NCBI GenBank assembly: GCA_964343805.1
Contig: CAYFLR010000100.1
Span: 1-15,008 of the forward strand
DNA length: 15,008 bases
Origin: CAYFLR01 sp964343805
GTDB lineage: Bacteria; Bdellovibrionota_B; Oligoflexia; CAYFLR01
Direction of reading: 5' to 3'
The position numbers and the translations under genes were made by a program. Positions within the stretch are counted from its first letter, which is position 1. Each line of letters starts with the position of its first letter. This document shows, piece after piece, positions 7,167-13,669 of the stretch. The notes beneath the pieces were generated by a model. It was not told the origin of the DNA. It worked only from the letters and a program-made list of their open reading frames with translations, and ran no database searches.

Positions 7167-7352
7167 CTACCAGCTTGATTTAATTACTCCTGGGATCATC
7201 CCTTTCAAGGATAGTAGTCTAAAACAAATCCGGCACATATCAAATTTCCTCATGTATCCTCTAGGCCTTCCACATAGAGGACAACGGTTGTTGCCTCTCA
7301 CCGAAAATTTCGGCTTCCTATTTGCTTTATTTATCATTGATTTTTTAGCCAC
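7167..7352 (-). CDS. rpsN: 30S ribosomal protein S14 type Z (zinc form), GTG start
   Basis: S14 sits in the head of the small subunit. This is the short, zinc-binding form of 61 residues rather than the about 100-residue E. coli form. The paired CX2C motifs are Cys24/Cys27 (RCPLCGRPRGYMRKF) and Cys40/Cys43 (MCRICFRLL), followed by GMIPGVIKSSW, the standard ending. The start is GTG at 7352 with GAGG upstream. It begins 7 nt after the true end of rplE, and the next gene is rpsH (20 nt). In some organisms this gene is called rpsZ. Confidence 0.96.
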   Translation of the reverse strand: MAKKSMINKANRKPKFSVRGNNRCPLCGRPRGYMRKFDMCRICFRLLSLKGMIPGVIKSSW

Positions 7353-7359
7353 ACTAACC

Positions 7360-7895
7360 TCACTTATTTTTTTTAAATGGCATATTCATTTTAGTTAAAA
7401 GTGCACGCGCACCTTCATCATTCTTAGAAGAAGTACAAATGGTGATATTCATACCTCGTATCTTATCTACTTTATCGTAATTGATTTCAGGAAAAATAAT
7501 TTGCTCTTTTAAACCCAAATTATAATTTCCCATTCCATCAAATGCTTTACTTGAAACACCACGAAAGTCTCTTGATCTAGGTAAATCAAGCGATCTAAGA
7601 ATTCGTACATTCTATTCTTACGCAATGTAACACAACAACCCACTGGCTGACCTTGACGTAGTTTAAATCCCGCAATAGAAGTTCTTGCTCTTGTAATAAT
7701 CGCTTTTTGTCCAGTGATATCTTCTAGGTTTTTAGAAGCATGCTCTAAAACTTTAATATTCTTTAAAGCTTCACCTTGAGAAATATTTACAACGATTTTT
7801 TTAATCCTTGGTATATCCATAGGATTCTCAATTTTGAGCTCTTCTTTTAACTCTGGTGCGATCTTTGTCTTATATAATTCTCTCAACCTTGCCAT
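7360..7895 (-). CDS. rplE: 50S ribosomal protein L5, frameshifted by an apparent 10-nt deletion
   Basis: L5 binds 5S rRNA and contacts P-site tRNA in the central protuberance. The ATG at 7895 (AAGAGG upstream) gives 104 residues, MARLRELYKTKIAPELKEEL through GQPVGCCVTLRKNRMYEFLD and RLI. The frame then changes. The remaining 73 residues (PRSRDFRGVSSKAFDGMGNY ... EQIIFPEINYDKVDKIRG ... ALLTKMNMPFKKNK) are read in the next frame to TGA at 7362-7360. The family reads RLI-x-I-A-(L/V)-PR-x-RDFRG here, but the sequence goes straight from ATT to TACCT, so three residues plus one base (10 nt) are missing at 7583/7584. Read without correction, the product stops at 7509 as a 128-residue protein with a nonsense tail. 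Restored length would be about 181 residues (E. coli 179). Since L5 is normally encoded once and is essential in bacteria studied, an assembly error is the likeliest cause. Confidence 0.93.
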
Positions 7896-7904
7896 AATAT
7901 CCTC

Positions 7905-8237
7905 TTAGTTGAATGTATCTCCAGTTTTGGCTAATACTCTCACTTTTTGCTTTTTACCGCTTACTTCTTCGATTTTATAACGAAGACGGGATCTTTTATT
8001 ATCAGATTTAACAGTAGCCATTACATTTGAAATATGAATACCGTTTTCTTTTTCAATGATTCGACTAGCTACCTGCTCGTTGCCTTTCTGGTGACGTTTA
8101 ATCATGTTTAAACCTTCAACCACGACACGGCTTCTTTTCTTATCAAATCTTAAGATTTTCCCACTCTTTCCTTTTTCTTTTCCCGCGATAACCATTACGG
8201 TATCACCGATTTTTAATTTGGTCTTTAAGCTAAACAT
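7905..8237 (-). CDS. rplX: 50S ribosomal protein L24
   Basis: L24 is an assembly initiator of the large subunit, located near the exit of the peptide tunnel. The product has 110 residues (E. coli 104). A KOW motif lies at the N-terminus, KLKIGDTVMVIAGKEKGKSG, residues about 8-27. It is followed by VVVEGLNMIKRHQKG and IHISNVMATVKSDNKRSRLR, the family positions for 23S rRNA contact. The ATG at 8237 has AAGGA upstream. It lies 10 nt after rplN and 9 nt before rplE. Confidence 0.96.
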   Translation of the reverse strand: MFSLKTKLKIGDTVMVIAGKEKGKSGKILRFDKKRSRVVVEGLNMIKRHQKGNEQVASRIIEKENGIHISNVMATVKSDNKRSRLRYKIEEVSGKKQKVRVLAKTGDTFN

Positions 8238-8247
8238 AAGAAATCCT

Positions 8248-8613
8248 TTATAAAACTTCTGGCGCTAATGAAACGATTTTCATGAATTGTTTGTGACGAA
8301 GTTCACGAGCGACAGGTCCAAATATACGTGTACCAATTGGTTCTTGTCCCTTAACTAGGACAGCCGCATTTTCATCGAACCTAATATAGGTACCATCATC
8401 TCTTCCAATTTCTTTTGAAGTTCTTACGATAACGGCATGATGAACTTCACCTTTTCTGATTTTAGAATTAGGCAATGCACTTTTCACTGAAACACGGATT
8501 ACATCACCCACAGTTGCATAGCGACGATGAGATCCACCTAGTACCTTTATACACTGTACTTCTTTGGCACCGGAATTATCTGCCACAGTTAATCTTGATT
8601 CAACCTGTATCAT
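8248..8613 (-). CDS. rplN: 50S ribosomal protein L14
   Basis: L14 forms inter-subunit bridges and is the binding site of silencing factor RsfS. It is 121 residues, near the family norm of 122-123. It opens MIQVESRLTVADNSGAKEVQ and contains KVLGGSHRRYATVGDVIRVS, GEVHHAVIVRTSKEIGRDDG and the family ending GTRIFGPVARELRHKQFMKI followed by VSLAPEVL. The ATG at 8613 is preceded by AAGGAAAAGG. This is the first gene of the spc block in E. coli terms. Here it follows rpsQ by only 22 nt with no promoter that I can identify. Confidence 0.97.
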   Translation of the reverse strand: MIQVESRLTVADNSGAKEVQCIKVLGGSHRRYATVGDVIRVSVKSALPNSKIRKGEVHHAVIVRTSKEIGRDDGTYIRFDENAAVLVKGQEPIGTRIFGPVARELRHKQFMKIVSLAPEVL

Positions 8614-8635
8614 GACCTTTTCCTTAAACTATAAA

Positions 8636-8884
8636 TTATTTACTCTCTGGTAAAAGCGACCATCTTTTATTTTTACTATATGGACGATGCTCAATTATGC
8701 GTACAAAATCGCCTTCTTTTGCTACGTTATTTTCGTCATGAACCATATATTTTTTATCAGATGGAACCATCTTTAAATATCTCTTGTGCTTTACCCTTCT
8801 TGATACTTTAACTACGATGGTTTTATCCATTTTAGCGCTAGTTACAGTACCGCTTAATTCTTTTTTATGGCCTGTAGTTTTCAT
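8636..8884 (-). CDS. rpsQ: 30S ribosomal protein S17
   Basis: S17 is a primary binding protein of the 16S rRNA 5' domain with an OB-fold. The 82 residues match the family (E. coli 84). The signature is KELSGTVTSAKMDKTIVVKV followed by SRRVKHKRYLKMVPSDKKYM, VHDENNVAKEGDFVRIIEHR and PYSKNKRW. The ATG at 8884 has GGAAG upstream. Spacing is 24 nt from rpmC and 22 nt to rplN. It closes the S10 block. Confidence 0.96.
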   Translation of the reverse strand: MKTTGHKKELSGTVTSAKMDKTIVVKVSRRVKHKRYLKMVPSDKKYMVHDENNVAKEGDFVRIIEHRPYSKNKRWSLLPESK

Positions 8885-8908
8885 ACAAATCTTCCAATTA
8901 TTACAAAA

Positions 8909-9112
8909 TTATTGAGATATAACAGTTAATGTACTTGCAAGTTTTCTTTTTAAGATCTTTACATCTTGATTCTTTGTAGATCGACCCGTATGGATATCCA
9001 TTCTGGCACGGAATATCGCATCTTTCATTTCAGAAACAAGACCCCATCGATCTTTGTTATTCATTTTTTTAATATCAGCTAATTCAAGCTTTTTAATCTC
9101 TTCTATTTCCAT
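8909..9112 (-). CDS. rpmC: 50S ribosomal protein L29
   Basis: L29 is a small two-helix protein at the tunnel exit that helps form the docking site for trigger factor and SRP. It has 67 residues (E. coli 63). The first helix is MEIEEIKKLELADIKKMNNK. The second contains RWGLVSEMKDAIFRARMDIH, TGRSTKNQDVKILKRKLAST and LTVISQ. The ATG at 9112 lies inside the end of rplP (10-nt overlap with the rplP stop at 9105-9103), pointing to translational coupling. It has an AAGGGAAGAG ribosome-binding stretch within rplP. Confidence 0.95.
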   Translation of the reverse strand: MEIEEIKKLELADIKKMNNKDRWGLVSEMKDAIFRARMDIHTGRSTKNQDVKILKRKLASTLTVISQ

Positions 9113-9525
9113 ATTGACTCTTCCCTTTCAATGGTCTTTGTCTTAATAGGTAATTTCTGAGCGGCAATTCTTAAAGCTTCTAAGGCTATATCACGAGGAA
9201 CGCCACCAACTTCGTATAATATTTTCCCAGTTTTAATGGGTGCTACAAATTTTTCAGGTGAACCTTTTCCTTTACCCATTCGAACTTCAATAGGCTTAGC
9301 TGTGTATGGTTTATCTGGAAAAATACGAATCCACATTTTACCCAGTCTCTTACAATTTCTTGAGATACAGATCCTGCCAGCTTCTATCTGTCTAGCATCA
9401 ATATAACCAGGTTCTACAGCTTGTAATGCAAATTCACCAAACTCAATTGTTGAACCCCTGCGGGTAATTCCCTTGGTTCTGCCTCTTTGTTGTTTTCTAA
9501 ACTTTTGCCTTTTTGGACTAAGCAT
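9103..9525 (-). CDS. rplP: 50S ribosomal protein L16
   Basis: L16 helps organise the A-site tRNA architecture of the peptidyl transferase region. It has 140 residues (E. coli 136). The conserved N-terminus is MLSPKRQKFRKQQRGRTKGI. The middle reads GYIDARQIEAGRICISRNCK, then RLGKMWIRIFPDKPYTAKPI and EVRMGKGKGSPEKFVAPIKT. The sequence AGRICISRNCKRLGK has two cysteines where I remember most L16 proteins carrying other residues (E. coli AARRAMTRAVKRQGK); this is probably lineage variation. The ATG at 9525 is 28 nt after rpsC, and the stop overlaps rpmC. Confidence 0.96.
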   Translation of the reverse strand: MLSPKRQKFRKQQRGRTKGITRRGSTIEFGEFALQAVEPGYIDARQIEAGRICISRNCKRLGKMWIRIFPDKPYTAKPIEVRMGKGKGSPEKFVAPIKTGKILYEVGGVPRDIALEALRIAAQKLPIKTKTIEREESIWK

Positions 9526-9553
9526 GTCTGCTCCCTAACTATAATAACGGGTT

Positions 9554-10219
9554 TTATTCAGATCTCTCATTTTTGTTATAAATTTCGCCTTTAAAAACCC
9601 AAACTTTGATTCCAATAATGCCATAAGTTGTTAATGCTTCTTCTGTGGCATAATCAACATCAGCTCTTAAAGTATGAAGAGGAATTCTTCCTTCTTTATA
9701 CCATTCGGATCGAGCCATCTCAGCTCCACCTAAACGACCAGCACAGCGGATTCTGACTCCCTTAGCGCCACCTTTCATTGCCATCTGTAAAGCATTTCTC
9801 ATAGCTCTTCTAAAAGAAACACGCTTCTTTAATTGCAATGCAATGTTCTCAGCCATAAGCTTTGAGTCACATTGAGCTTTTTTAACTTCGTAAATATTCA
9901 GAACAATCTCTTTTTGACTGCTGCTGTTATACATTCCGCACACTTTTCTGATAGAGTCTTTTAACTTATCAGCGCCAGTACCCTTTTTTCCAATTACGAT
10001 ACCAGGTCGAGTTGTATAAATATTTACTTTCAAGGTTTTAGCAGCACGCTCAATATCTACCTTTGATACACCAGCACTTTTTAATTCGTCTTTTACATGC
10101 TTACGAATTTTCAAGTCTTCGTGTAACAATTGGGCGTAATCTTTTTTAGAAAACCACCTTGATTGCCATGTTTTATTAATACCTAATCTTAAGCCTATAG
10201 GATGTACTTTTTGTCCCAA
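9554..10219 (-). CDS. rpsC: 30S ribosomal protein S3, TTG start
   Basis: S3 lies at the mRNA entry channel and contributes to mRNA helicase activity with S4 and S5. It has 221 residues. It opens MGQKVHPIGLRLGINKTWQS, then RWFSKKDYAQLL. The KH domain GIVIGKKG motif is at residues 73-80. The C-terminal domain contains GAKGVRIRCAGRLGGAEMAR, followed by SEWYKEGRIPLHTLRADVDY. The C-terminus is shorter than in E. coli (233 residues) and ends after the KVWVFKGEIYNK core. The initiator is TTG at 10219 with GGAGG six nucleotides away. It is 13 nt after rplV. Confidence 0.97.
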   Translation of the reverse strand: MGQKVHPIGLRLGINKTWQSRWFSKKDYAQLLHEDLKIRKHVKDELKSAGVSKVDIERAAKTLKVNIYTTRPGIVIGKKGTGADKLKDSIRKVCGMYNSSSQKEIVLNIYEVKKAQCDSKLMAENIALQLKKRVSFRRAMRNALQMAMKGGAKGVRIRCAGRLGGAEMARSEWYKEGRIPLHTLRADVDYATEEALTTYGIIGIKVWVFKGEIYNKNERSE

Positions 10220-10225
10220 ACTAAA

Positions 10226-10230
10226 CCTCC
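10226..10230 (-). promoter_or_regulatory. Shine-Dalgarno site for the rpsC TTG start
   Basis: The minus strand reads GGAGG-TTTAGT-TTG GGA CAA AAA. It supports TTG at 10219 as the S3 initiator, consistent with the family N-terminus MGQKVHP. Confidence 0.72.
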
Positions 10231-10232
10231 AA

Positions 10233-10565
10233 CTACTTTTCGGCTAAAACAACGTTAACGCTACTTGTTCTTTTTCTTACCATTGTAGCCCTACCTTGAG
10301 CTCTTGGGATATAGCGCTTATACATTTGACCTGGATCTACCCAAATGCTTTTGACATAGAGGGTATCCACATCTATTTTATTTGTTTGTTCCGCATTTGC
10401 CACAGCAGACTTAATCAACTTCTTTAACAGGGGAGCGCTTTTTTTACGCACTACCTCTAGTTGATCTAGCGCAGCCTGAACTGTTTTACCGCGAACCAAG
10501 TCAACAACTAATCTTGCTTTTCTCGGTGATACTCTTGCTCTTCTGAGTGAAGCTTTTATCTCCAT
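10233..10565 (-). CDS. rplV: 50S ribosomal protein L22
   Basis: L22 lines the nascent-peptide tunnel with its extended beta-hairpin. It has 110 residues, identical to E. coli in length. Features: RARVSPRKARLVVDLVRGKT near the start, a central helix (KKSAPLLKKLIKSAVANAEQ), and the tunnel hairpin KSIWVDPGQMYKRYIPRAQG, then RATMVRKRTSSVNVVLAEK. The ATG at 10565 has GAGG upstream. It lies 27 nt after rpsS and 13 nt before rpsC. Confidence 0.96.
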   Translation of the reverse strand: MEIKASLRRARVSPRKARLVVDLVRGKTVQAALDQLEVVRKKSAPLLKKLIKSAVANAEQTNKIDVDTLYVKSIWVDPGQMYKRYIPRAQGRATMVRKRTSSVNVVLAEK

Positions 10566-10592
10566 CTCTACCTCATCAAGTTAATACGATTG

Positions 10593-10859
10593 TTACTTCT
10601 TACCCTTTTTATCACCAGCATGGGAATGGAAAGTCCTAGTTGGTGCGAATTCACCCAACTTGTGTCCCACCATGTTTTCAGTTACAAAAACAGGTATAAA
10701 CTTTTTCCCATTGTGGATTGCAAAGGTAGTCCCGACAAACTCAGGGATAATAGTTGATCGCCTGGACCAAGTTTTAATAACTTTTCTTTTATTGCCATCT
10801 TCGACCTTTTTCATGAGATACTCATCAAAAAAGGGGCCTTTTTTAATTGATCTAGCCAA
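10593..10859 (-). CDS. rpsS: 30S ribosomal protein S19, TTG start
   Basis: S19 forms a head complex with S13 and contacts A-site tRNA. It has 88 residues (E. coli 92). The signature is MARSIKKGPFFDEYLMKKVE, then TWSRRSTIIPEFVGTTFAIH, NGKKFIPVFVTENMVGHKLG and EFAPTRTFHSHAGDKKGKK. The initiator is TTG at 10859, with GGAGG five nucleotides upstream (GGAGG-GTGGT-TTG). No ATG is compatible with the family N-terminus. It is 11 nt after rplB. Confidence 0.96.
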   Translation of the reverse strand: MARSIKKGPFFDEYLMKKVEDGNKRKVIKTWSRRSTIIPEFVGTTFAIHNGKKFIPVFVTENMVGHKLGEFAPTRTFHSHAGDKKGKK

Positions 10860-10863
10860 ACCA

Positions 10864-10869
10864 CCCTCC
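10864..10869 (-). promoter_or_regulatory. Shine-Dalgarno site for the rpsS TTG start
   Basis: GGAGGG on the minus strand, closely followed by TTG GCT AGA TCA. It supports the TTG initiator of S19. Confidence 0.7.
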
Positions 10870-10870
10870 G

Positions 10871-11695
10871 TTATCTAGGTCTTCCTCTGATAATCATTTT
10901 ATTTGATCTTTTATTTTTTCTGGTTCTCTTACCCTTGGTAGGTACACCCCAAGGAGATACTGGATGTCGACCACCAGATGTTCGACCTTCACCACCACCA
11001 TGCGGATGATCCACTGGATTCATCACCACACCTCTAACAGTCGGTCTAACACCGAGCCATCTACTTTTTCCAGCTTTGCCAAGATTTACTCTATTATGTT
11101 CCATGTTTCCAACTACACCGATGGTAGCCATACATGTTTCAGATACCATACGAATTTCACCTGAAGGAACTTTAATAGAAACCATTCCTTTATCTTTACC
11201 CAATAATTGAGCTGAGGCACCAGCAGATCTGACCATCTGTCCACCTTTACCTGGCTTCATCTCAATATTATGAATAATTGTACCAACTGGAATATTTTTC
11301 AAAGAAAGTGCATTTCCTGGAGTGATATCAGCTTTTTCAGAGCTTATAATTTTATCACCAACATTTATTCCATCTGGGCAAAGAATATATCGTTTTTCAC
11401 CATCGATGTAGTGAAGTAAAGCAATATTAGCTGTTCTGTTAGGATCGTATTCGATTCTAGCAACTTTTGCTTCGATATCTCTTTTATTTCTTAGAAAATC
11501 AATAATTCTGTATTTACGTTTATTACCGCCACCTTTATGACGACAAGTAATACGACCAGTATTATTTCGTCCACCATTTTTTCTCAATCCTACAGTGAGG
11601 GTTTTCTCTGGCTCACCTTTATGTAAATCTTTATGAATTACAGTCCGTGTGTTGCGAATACCCGGTGATGTAGGTTTATAATTACGAATAGCCAT
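10871..11695 (-). CDS. rplB: 50S ribosomal protein L2
   Basis: L2 supports the peptidyl transferase centre and subunit association. It has 274 residues (E. coli 273). The N-terminus MAIRNYKPTSPGIRNTRTVI leads into the RNA-binding domain with GRITCRHKGGGNKRKYRIID. The C-terminal part has the diagnostic GVVMNPVDHPHGGGEGRTSG, whose HPHGGGEG contains the histidine implicated in peptidyl transferase function, then the basic tail TKGKRTRKNKRSNKMIIRGR. The ATG at 11695 is 11 nt after rplW. The ACCs-poor, AT-rich codon use matches the neighbouring genes. Confidence 0.97.
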   Translation of the reverse strand: MAIRNYKPTSPGIRNTRTVIHKDLHKGEPEKTLTVGLRKNGGRNNTGRITCRHKGGGNKRKYRIIDFLRNKRDIEAKVARIEYDPNRTANIALLHYIDGEKRYILCPDGINVGDKIISSEKADITPGNALSLKNIPVGTIIHNIEMKPGKGGQMVRSAGASAQLLGKDKGMVSIKVPSGEIRMVSETCMATIGVVGNMEHNRVNLGKAGKSRWLGVRPTVRGVVMNPVDHPHGGGEGRTSGGRHPVSPWGVPTKGKRTRKNKRSNKMIIRGRPR

Positions 11696-11706
11696 GATAA
11701 AACCTC

Positions 11707-11997
11707 TTACAAGCCTTCAATAATGTTTATTGTTTCACCCGCTTTTACAGATACAAAAGCTTTCTTCCAATTAGATCTTTTTGACTGATAGCGAGCCATT
11801 TGCTTGACTTTACCACGCATTAAAGAAGTTCTAACCTTAAGCGGACGTACATTAAAATATTTAAATATGGCATCGCCAATTTGCTTCTTAGTTGCATCAA
11901 TATGCACCTTAAAAACATAAATATTGCCCACTTCCTTCAAAAGAGTGCTTCTCTCAGTAAGCATTGGCTCTCTAATAATTTCATGCAGCTTTAACAT
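11707..11997 (-). CDS. rplW: 50S ribosomal protein L23
   Basis: L23 sits at the tunnel exit and docks trigger factor and SRP. From ATG at 11997 it is 96 residues: MLKLHEIIREPMLTERSTLL, then KEVGNIYVFKVHIDATKKQI, FNVRPLKVRTSLMRGKVKQM and KKAFVSVKAGETINIIEGL. An in-frame GTG at 12003 would add two residues and overlap the rplD stop as GTGA. I prefer the ATG because AGGGTGATC, closely matching the extended anti-Shine-Dalgarno complement, sits immediately before it. With the ATG the start lies just after the rplD TGA (12002-12000). Either way the two genes are adjacent and likely coupled. Confidence 0.94.
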   Translation of the reverse strand: MLKLHEIIREPMLTERSTLLKEVGNIYVFKVHIDATKKQIGDAIFKYFNVRPLKVRTSLMRGKVKQMARYQSKRSNWKKAFVSVKAGETINIIEGL

Positions 11998-12006
11998 GAT
12001 CACCCT
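11998..12006 (-). promoter_or_regulatory. Extended Shine-Dalgarno deciding the rplW start, overlapping the rplD stop
   Basis: The minus strand runs AAAGGGTGATC-ATG across the last codons of rplD. GGTGATC matches the extended 16S tail complement, and the rplD TGA is inside it. Initiation at ATG 11997 is favoured, but GTG at 12003 cannot be excluded. Confidence 0.5.
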
Positions 12007-12626
12007 TTCCTAAAGCGTTTTTCAATTAACTCAACCGATGATTTTGAAAGAAGAATCTTATCAAATCTCAACGCTTGGTACACATTCAGATTATCTGCAG
12101 ATACAAAGTCCACATTTGGAATGTTTCTAGCAGAAAAGTAAAGATAATTATTCTGGTCCTTATCAATGATTAATACTTTCTTAGCTTTAAAAGCATCAAG
12201 CATTTTAACAACCTGCTTCGTTTTAAACTCTTCAAATTTAAATTCATCAACAACAGTCAATCGATTGGTTCTAACTTTATCGCTTAGCACAACCTTTAAA
12301 GCATTACGTCCAGCCTTTATATTGACCTTTTGATGAAAACTTCTTGGATTAGGACCAAAAATTGTTCCACCACCTCTTTTAAGAGGAGAACGTGAAGTAC
12401 CTTGACGAGCTCTACCAGTTCCCTTTTGACGATAAGGTTTTGCTCCGCCCCCCTGTACATATTTTCTATTTTTTGTACAAGATGTTCCTTGACGTTGATT
12501 TGACAAATAAGCCTTGATAACCTGCCATACGAGGGTTTGGTTTTCTTCTACATTCCAAACTTGATCATCTAGCTCGATGTCTCCAGTTTCTTTATTATTG
12601 ATATCAAATACCGGCAACTTAGCCAT
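12000..12626 (-). CDS. rplD: 50S ribosomal protein L4
   Basis: L4 lines the peptide tunnel and in E. coli represses the S10 operon. It has 208 residues (E. coli 201). It opens MAKLPVFDINNKETGDIELD. The extended tunnel loop contains NQRQGTSCTKNRKYVQGGGA, then KPYRQKGTGRARQGTSRSPL and RGGGTIFGPNPRSFHQKVN. The globular C-terminus includes KVLIIDKDQNNYLYFSARNI. The ATG at 12626 has GGGGG nine nucleotides upstream. The gene is 11 nt after rplC. Its stop TGA at 12002-12000 lies within the rplW ribosome-binding region. Confidence 0.97.
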   Translation of the reverse strand: MAKLPVFDINNKETGDIELDDQVWNVEENQTLVWQVIKAYLSNQRQGTSCTKNRKYVQGGGAKPYRQKGTGRARQGTSRSPLKRGGGTIFGPNPRSFHQKVNIKAGRNALKVVLSDKVRTNRLTVVDEFKFEEFKTKQVVKMLDAFKAKKVLIIDKDQNNYLYFSARNIPNVDFVSADNLNVYQALRFDKILLSKSSVELIEKRFRKG

Positions 12627-12637
12627 TTTGTAACCCC

Positions 12638-13276
12638 CTAAGATTTAACTGCCAATCTAACTTCTACATCACCATTGCGAAATCCAGGAACAGGACCCTT
12701 TACCATAATAAGACCTTTTTCCTCATCGATTTTCACAATTTCTAAATTTTGGATACAAGCTCTTGTTGATCCATGATGTCCAGGCAGTTTTTTTCCAGGT
12801 AGTACTCTTCCTGGATAAGTACACATTCCAATAGAGCCAGGATTTCTTCCCATTCTATGACCATGAGAACTTCTTCCTCCAGCATAGCCGTGCCTTTTTA
12901 CAACACCTTGGAACCCTTGCCCTTTAGTTATAGCAAACACATCTACTCGGCCTTTTTCAGCAAAAAGATCAAGACCAAGGGAATCTCCAACTTTAAAAGT
13001 TTCAAGTTCAGAGGCTTCCACGGGAATCTCTTTAAGCACCCTGTAACCTGACTTATCAAAGCAGTCATCTTTAAAAACACCTTGTTTAGGTTTAGAAAGT
13101 CTTTCAAGTTTTACTTTCTTAAAACCTACAACCAAAGCATCATATTCATCTTTTTCTTGATTTTTAATACGAACTATCTGATTCTCATAAGGTTGTAGCA
13201 CCGTGACCGGCACGAGAGAACCAGAATCAATAAAGATTCGCGTCATTCCTATTTTTTTGGCAAGAATACCTTTCAT
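12638..13276 (-). CDS. rplC: 50S ribosomal protein L3
   Basis: L3 reaches towards the peptidyl transferase centre with a long loop. From ATG at 13276 it is 212 residues (E. coli 209), starting MKGILAKKIGMTRIFIDSGS as expected. The frame is open for 12 more codons to an ATG at 13312, but those residues (MKHIQKQCWGEK) are not family-like. GGGGTGA lies just before 13276. The loop reads GFQGVVKRHGYAGGRSSHGH, then RMGRNPGSIGMCTYPGRVLP and GKKLPGHHGS. Many L3 proteins I remember have GKxMxGHMG here, so LPGHHG with a cysteine in MCTYPG is a mild variant. It is 81 nt after rpsJ, the largest spacer inside the polycistron. Confidence 0.96.
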   Translation of the reverse strand: MKGILAKKIGMTRIFIDSGSLVPVTVLQPYENQIVRIKNQEKDEYDALVVGFKKVKLERLSKPKQGVFKDDCFDKSGYRVLKEIPVEASELETFKVGDSLGLDLFAEKGRVDVFAITKGQGFQGVVKRHGYAGGRSSHGHRMGRNPGSIGMCTYPGRVLPGKKLPGHHGSTRACIQNLEIVKIDEEKGLIMVKGPVPGFRNGDVEVRLAVKS

Positions 13277-13357
13277 TTTTTCACCCCAGCATTGTTTTTG
13301 AATGTGCTTCAATCTTAATGCCGCCTGTCTGAGAGACTAGATTATTAATTTAATTTT
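13277..13357 (-). other. rpsJ-rplC spacer (81 nt)
   Basis: The largest non-coding spacer inside the polycistron. On the minus strand it has an AT-rich start and then two small possible hairpins: GTCT-CTC-AGAC, and TTGAA-GCACA-TTCAA (13298-13312). The rplC ribosome-binding site follows. Neither hairpin has a T-tract and both are weak, so I see no terminator and no convincing promoter. Confidence 0.5.
13281..13287 (-). promoter_or_regulatory. Shine-Dalgarno site fixing the rplC start
   Basis: GGGGTGA followed by AAAA and ATG AAA GGT ATT on the minus strand. It supports initiation at 13276 rather than at the upstream in-frame ATG at 13312. Confidence 0.7.
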
Positions 13358-13669
13358 TTAATATAGCTTGATCTCTACATCAACACCGGCGGATAAATCC
13401 AACTTCATTAAAGCATCAACGGTCTGTTGCTTTGGATCTAAGATATCAATAAGTCTTTTATGCGTTCTGATTTCAAACTGCTCTCTTGACTTTTTATCAA
13501 CGTGAGGAGAACGAAGAACACAGTATTTGTTAATTACTGTAGGCAAAGGAACTGGGCCAACGACTTTAGCGCCGGTTCTTTTTGCTTGAAGTAAAATATC
13601 GTTAGTAGACTGATCTAATACATTATGATCATAAGCTTTTAGCCGTATTCGTATTTTCTGACTTTTCAT
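13358..13669 (-). CDS. rpsJ: 30S ribosomal protein S10
   Basis: S10 is a small-subunit head protein and, bound to NusB (NusE role), a transcription antitermination factor. It has 103 residues, equal to E. coli. It reads MKSQKIRIRLKAYDHNVLDQ, then KRTGAKVVGPVPLPTVINKY, CVLRSPHVDKKSREQFEIRT and HKRLIDILDPKQQTVDALMK, a full match to the family. The ATG at 13669 has AAAGG seven nucleotides upstream. It is the first gene of the S10 transcript, about 40 nt downstream of a strong predicted promoter and separated from tuf by a terminator. Confidence 0.97.
   Translation of the reverse strand: MKSQKIRIRLKAYDHNVLDQSTNDILLQAKRTGAKVVGPVPLPTVINKYCVLRSPHVDKKSREQFEIRTHKRLIDILDPKQQTVDALMKLDLSAGVDVEIKLY

Noticed and set aside
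7575..7595. Programmed ribosomal frameshift in rplE
   Set aside because: No slippery sequence is seen, and three conserved residues would still be missing after a shift. A 10-nt deletion explains both the frame and the lost residues.
13277..13312. N-terminal extension of L3 from ATG at 13312
   Set aside because: The 12 extra residues are not L3-like, and GGGGTGA sits directly before the ATG at 13276.
13341..13357. AT-rich TTAATAAT after rpsJ as a possible -10 box for a second promoter
   Set aside because: I could not find a matching -35 at suitable spacing within the end of rpsJ, and AT-rich spacers produce such matches often.
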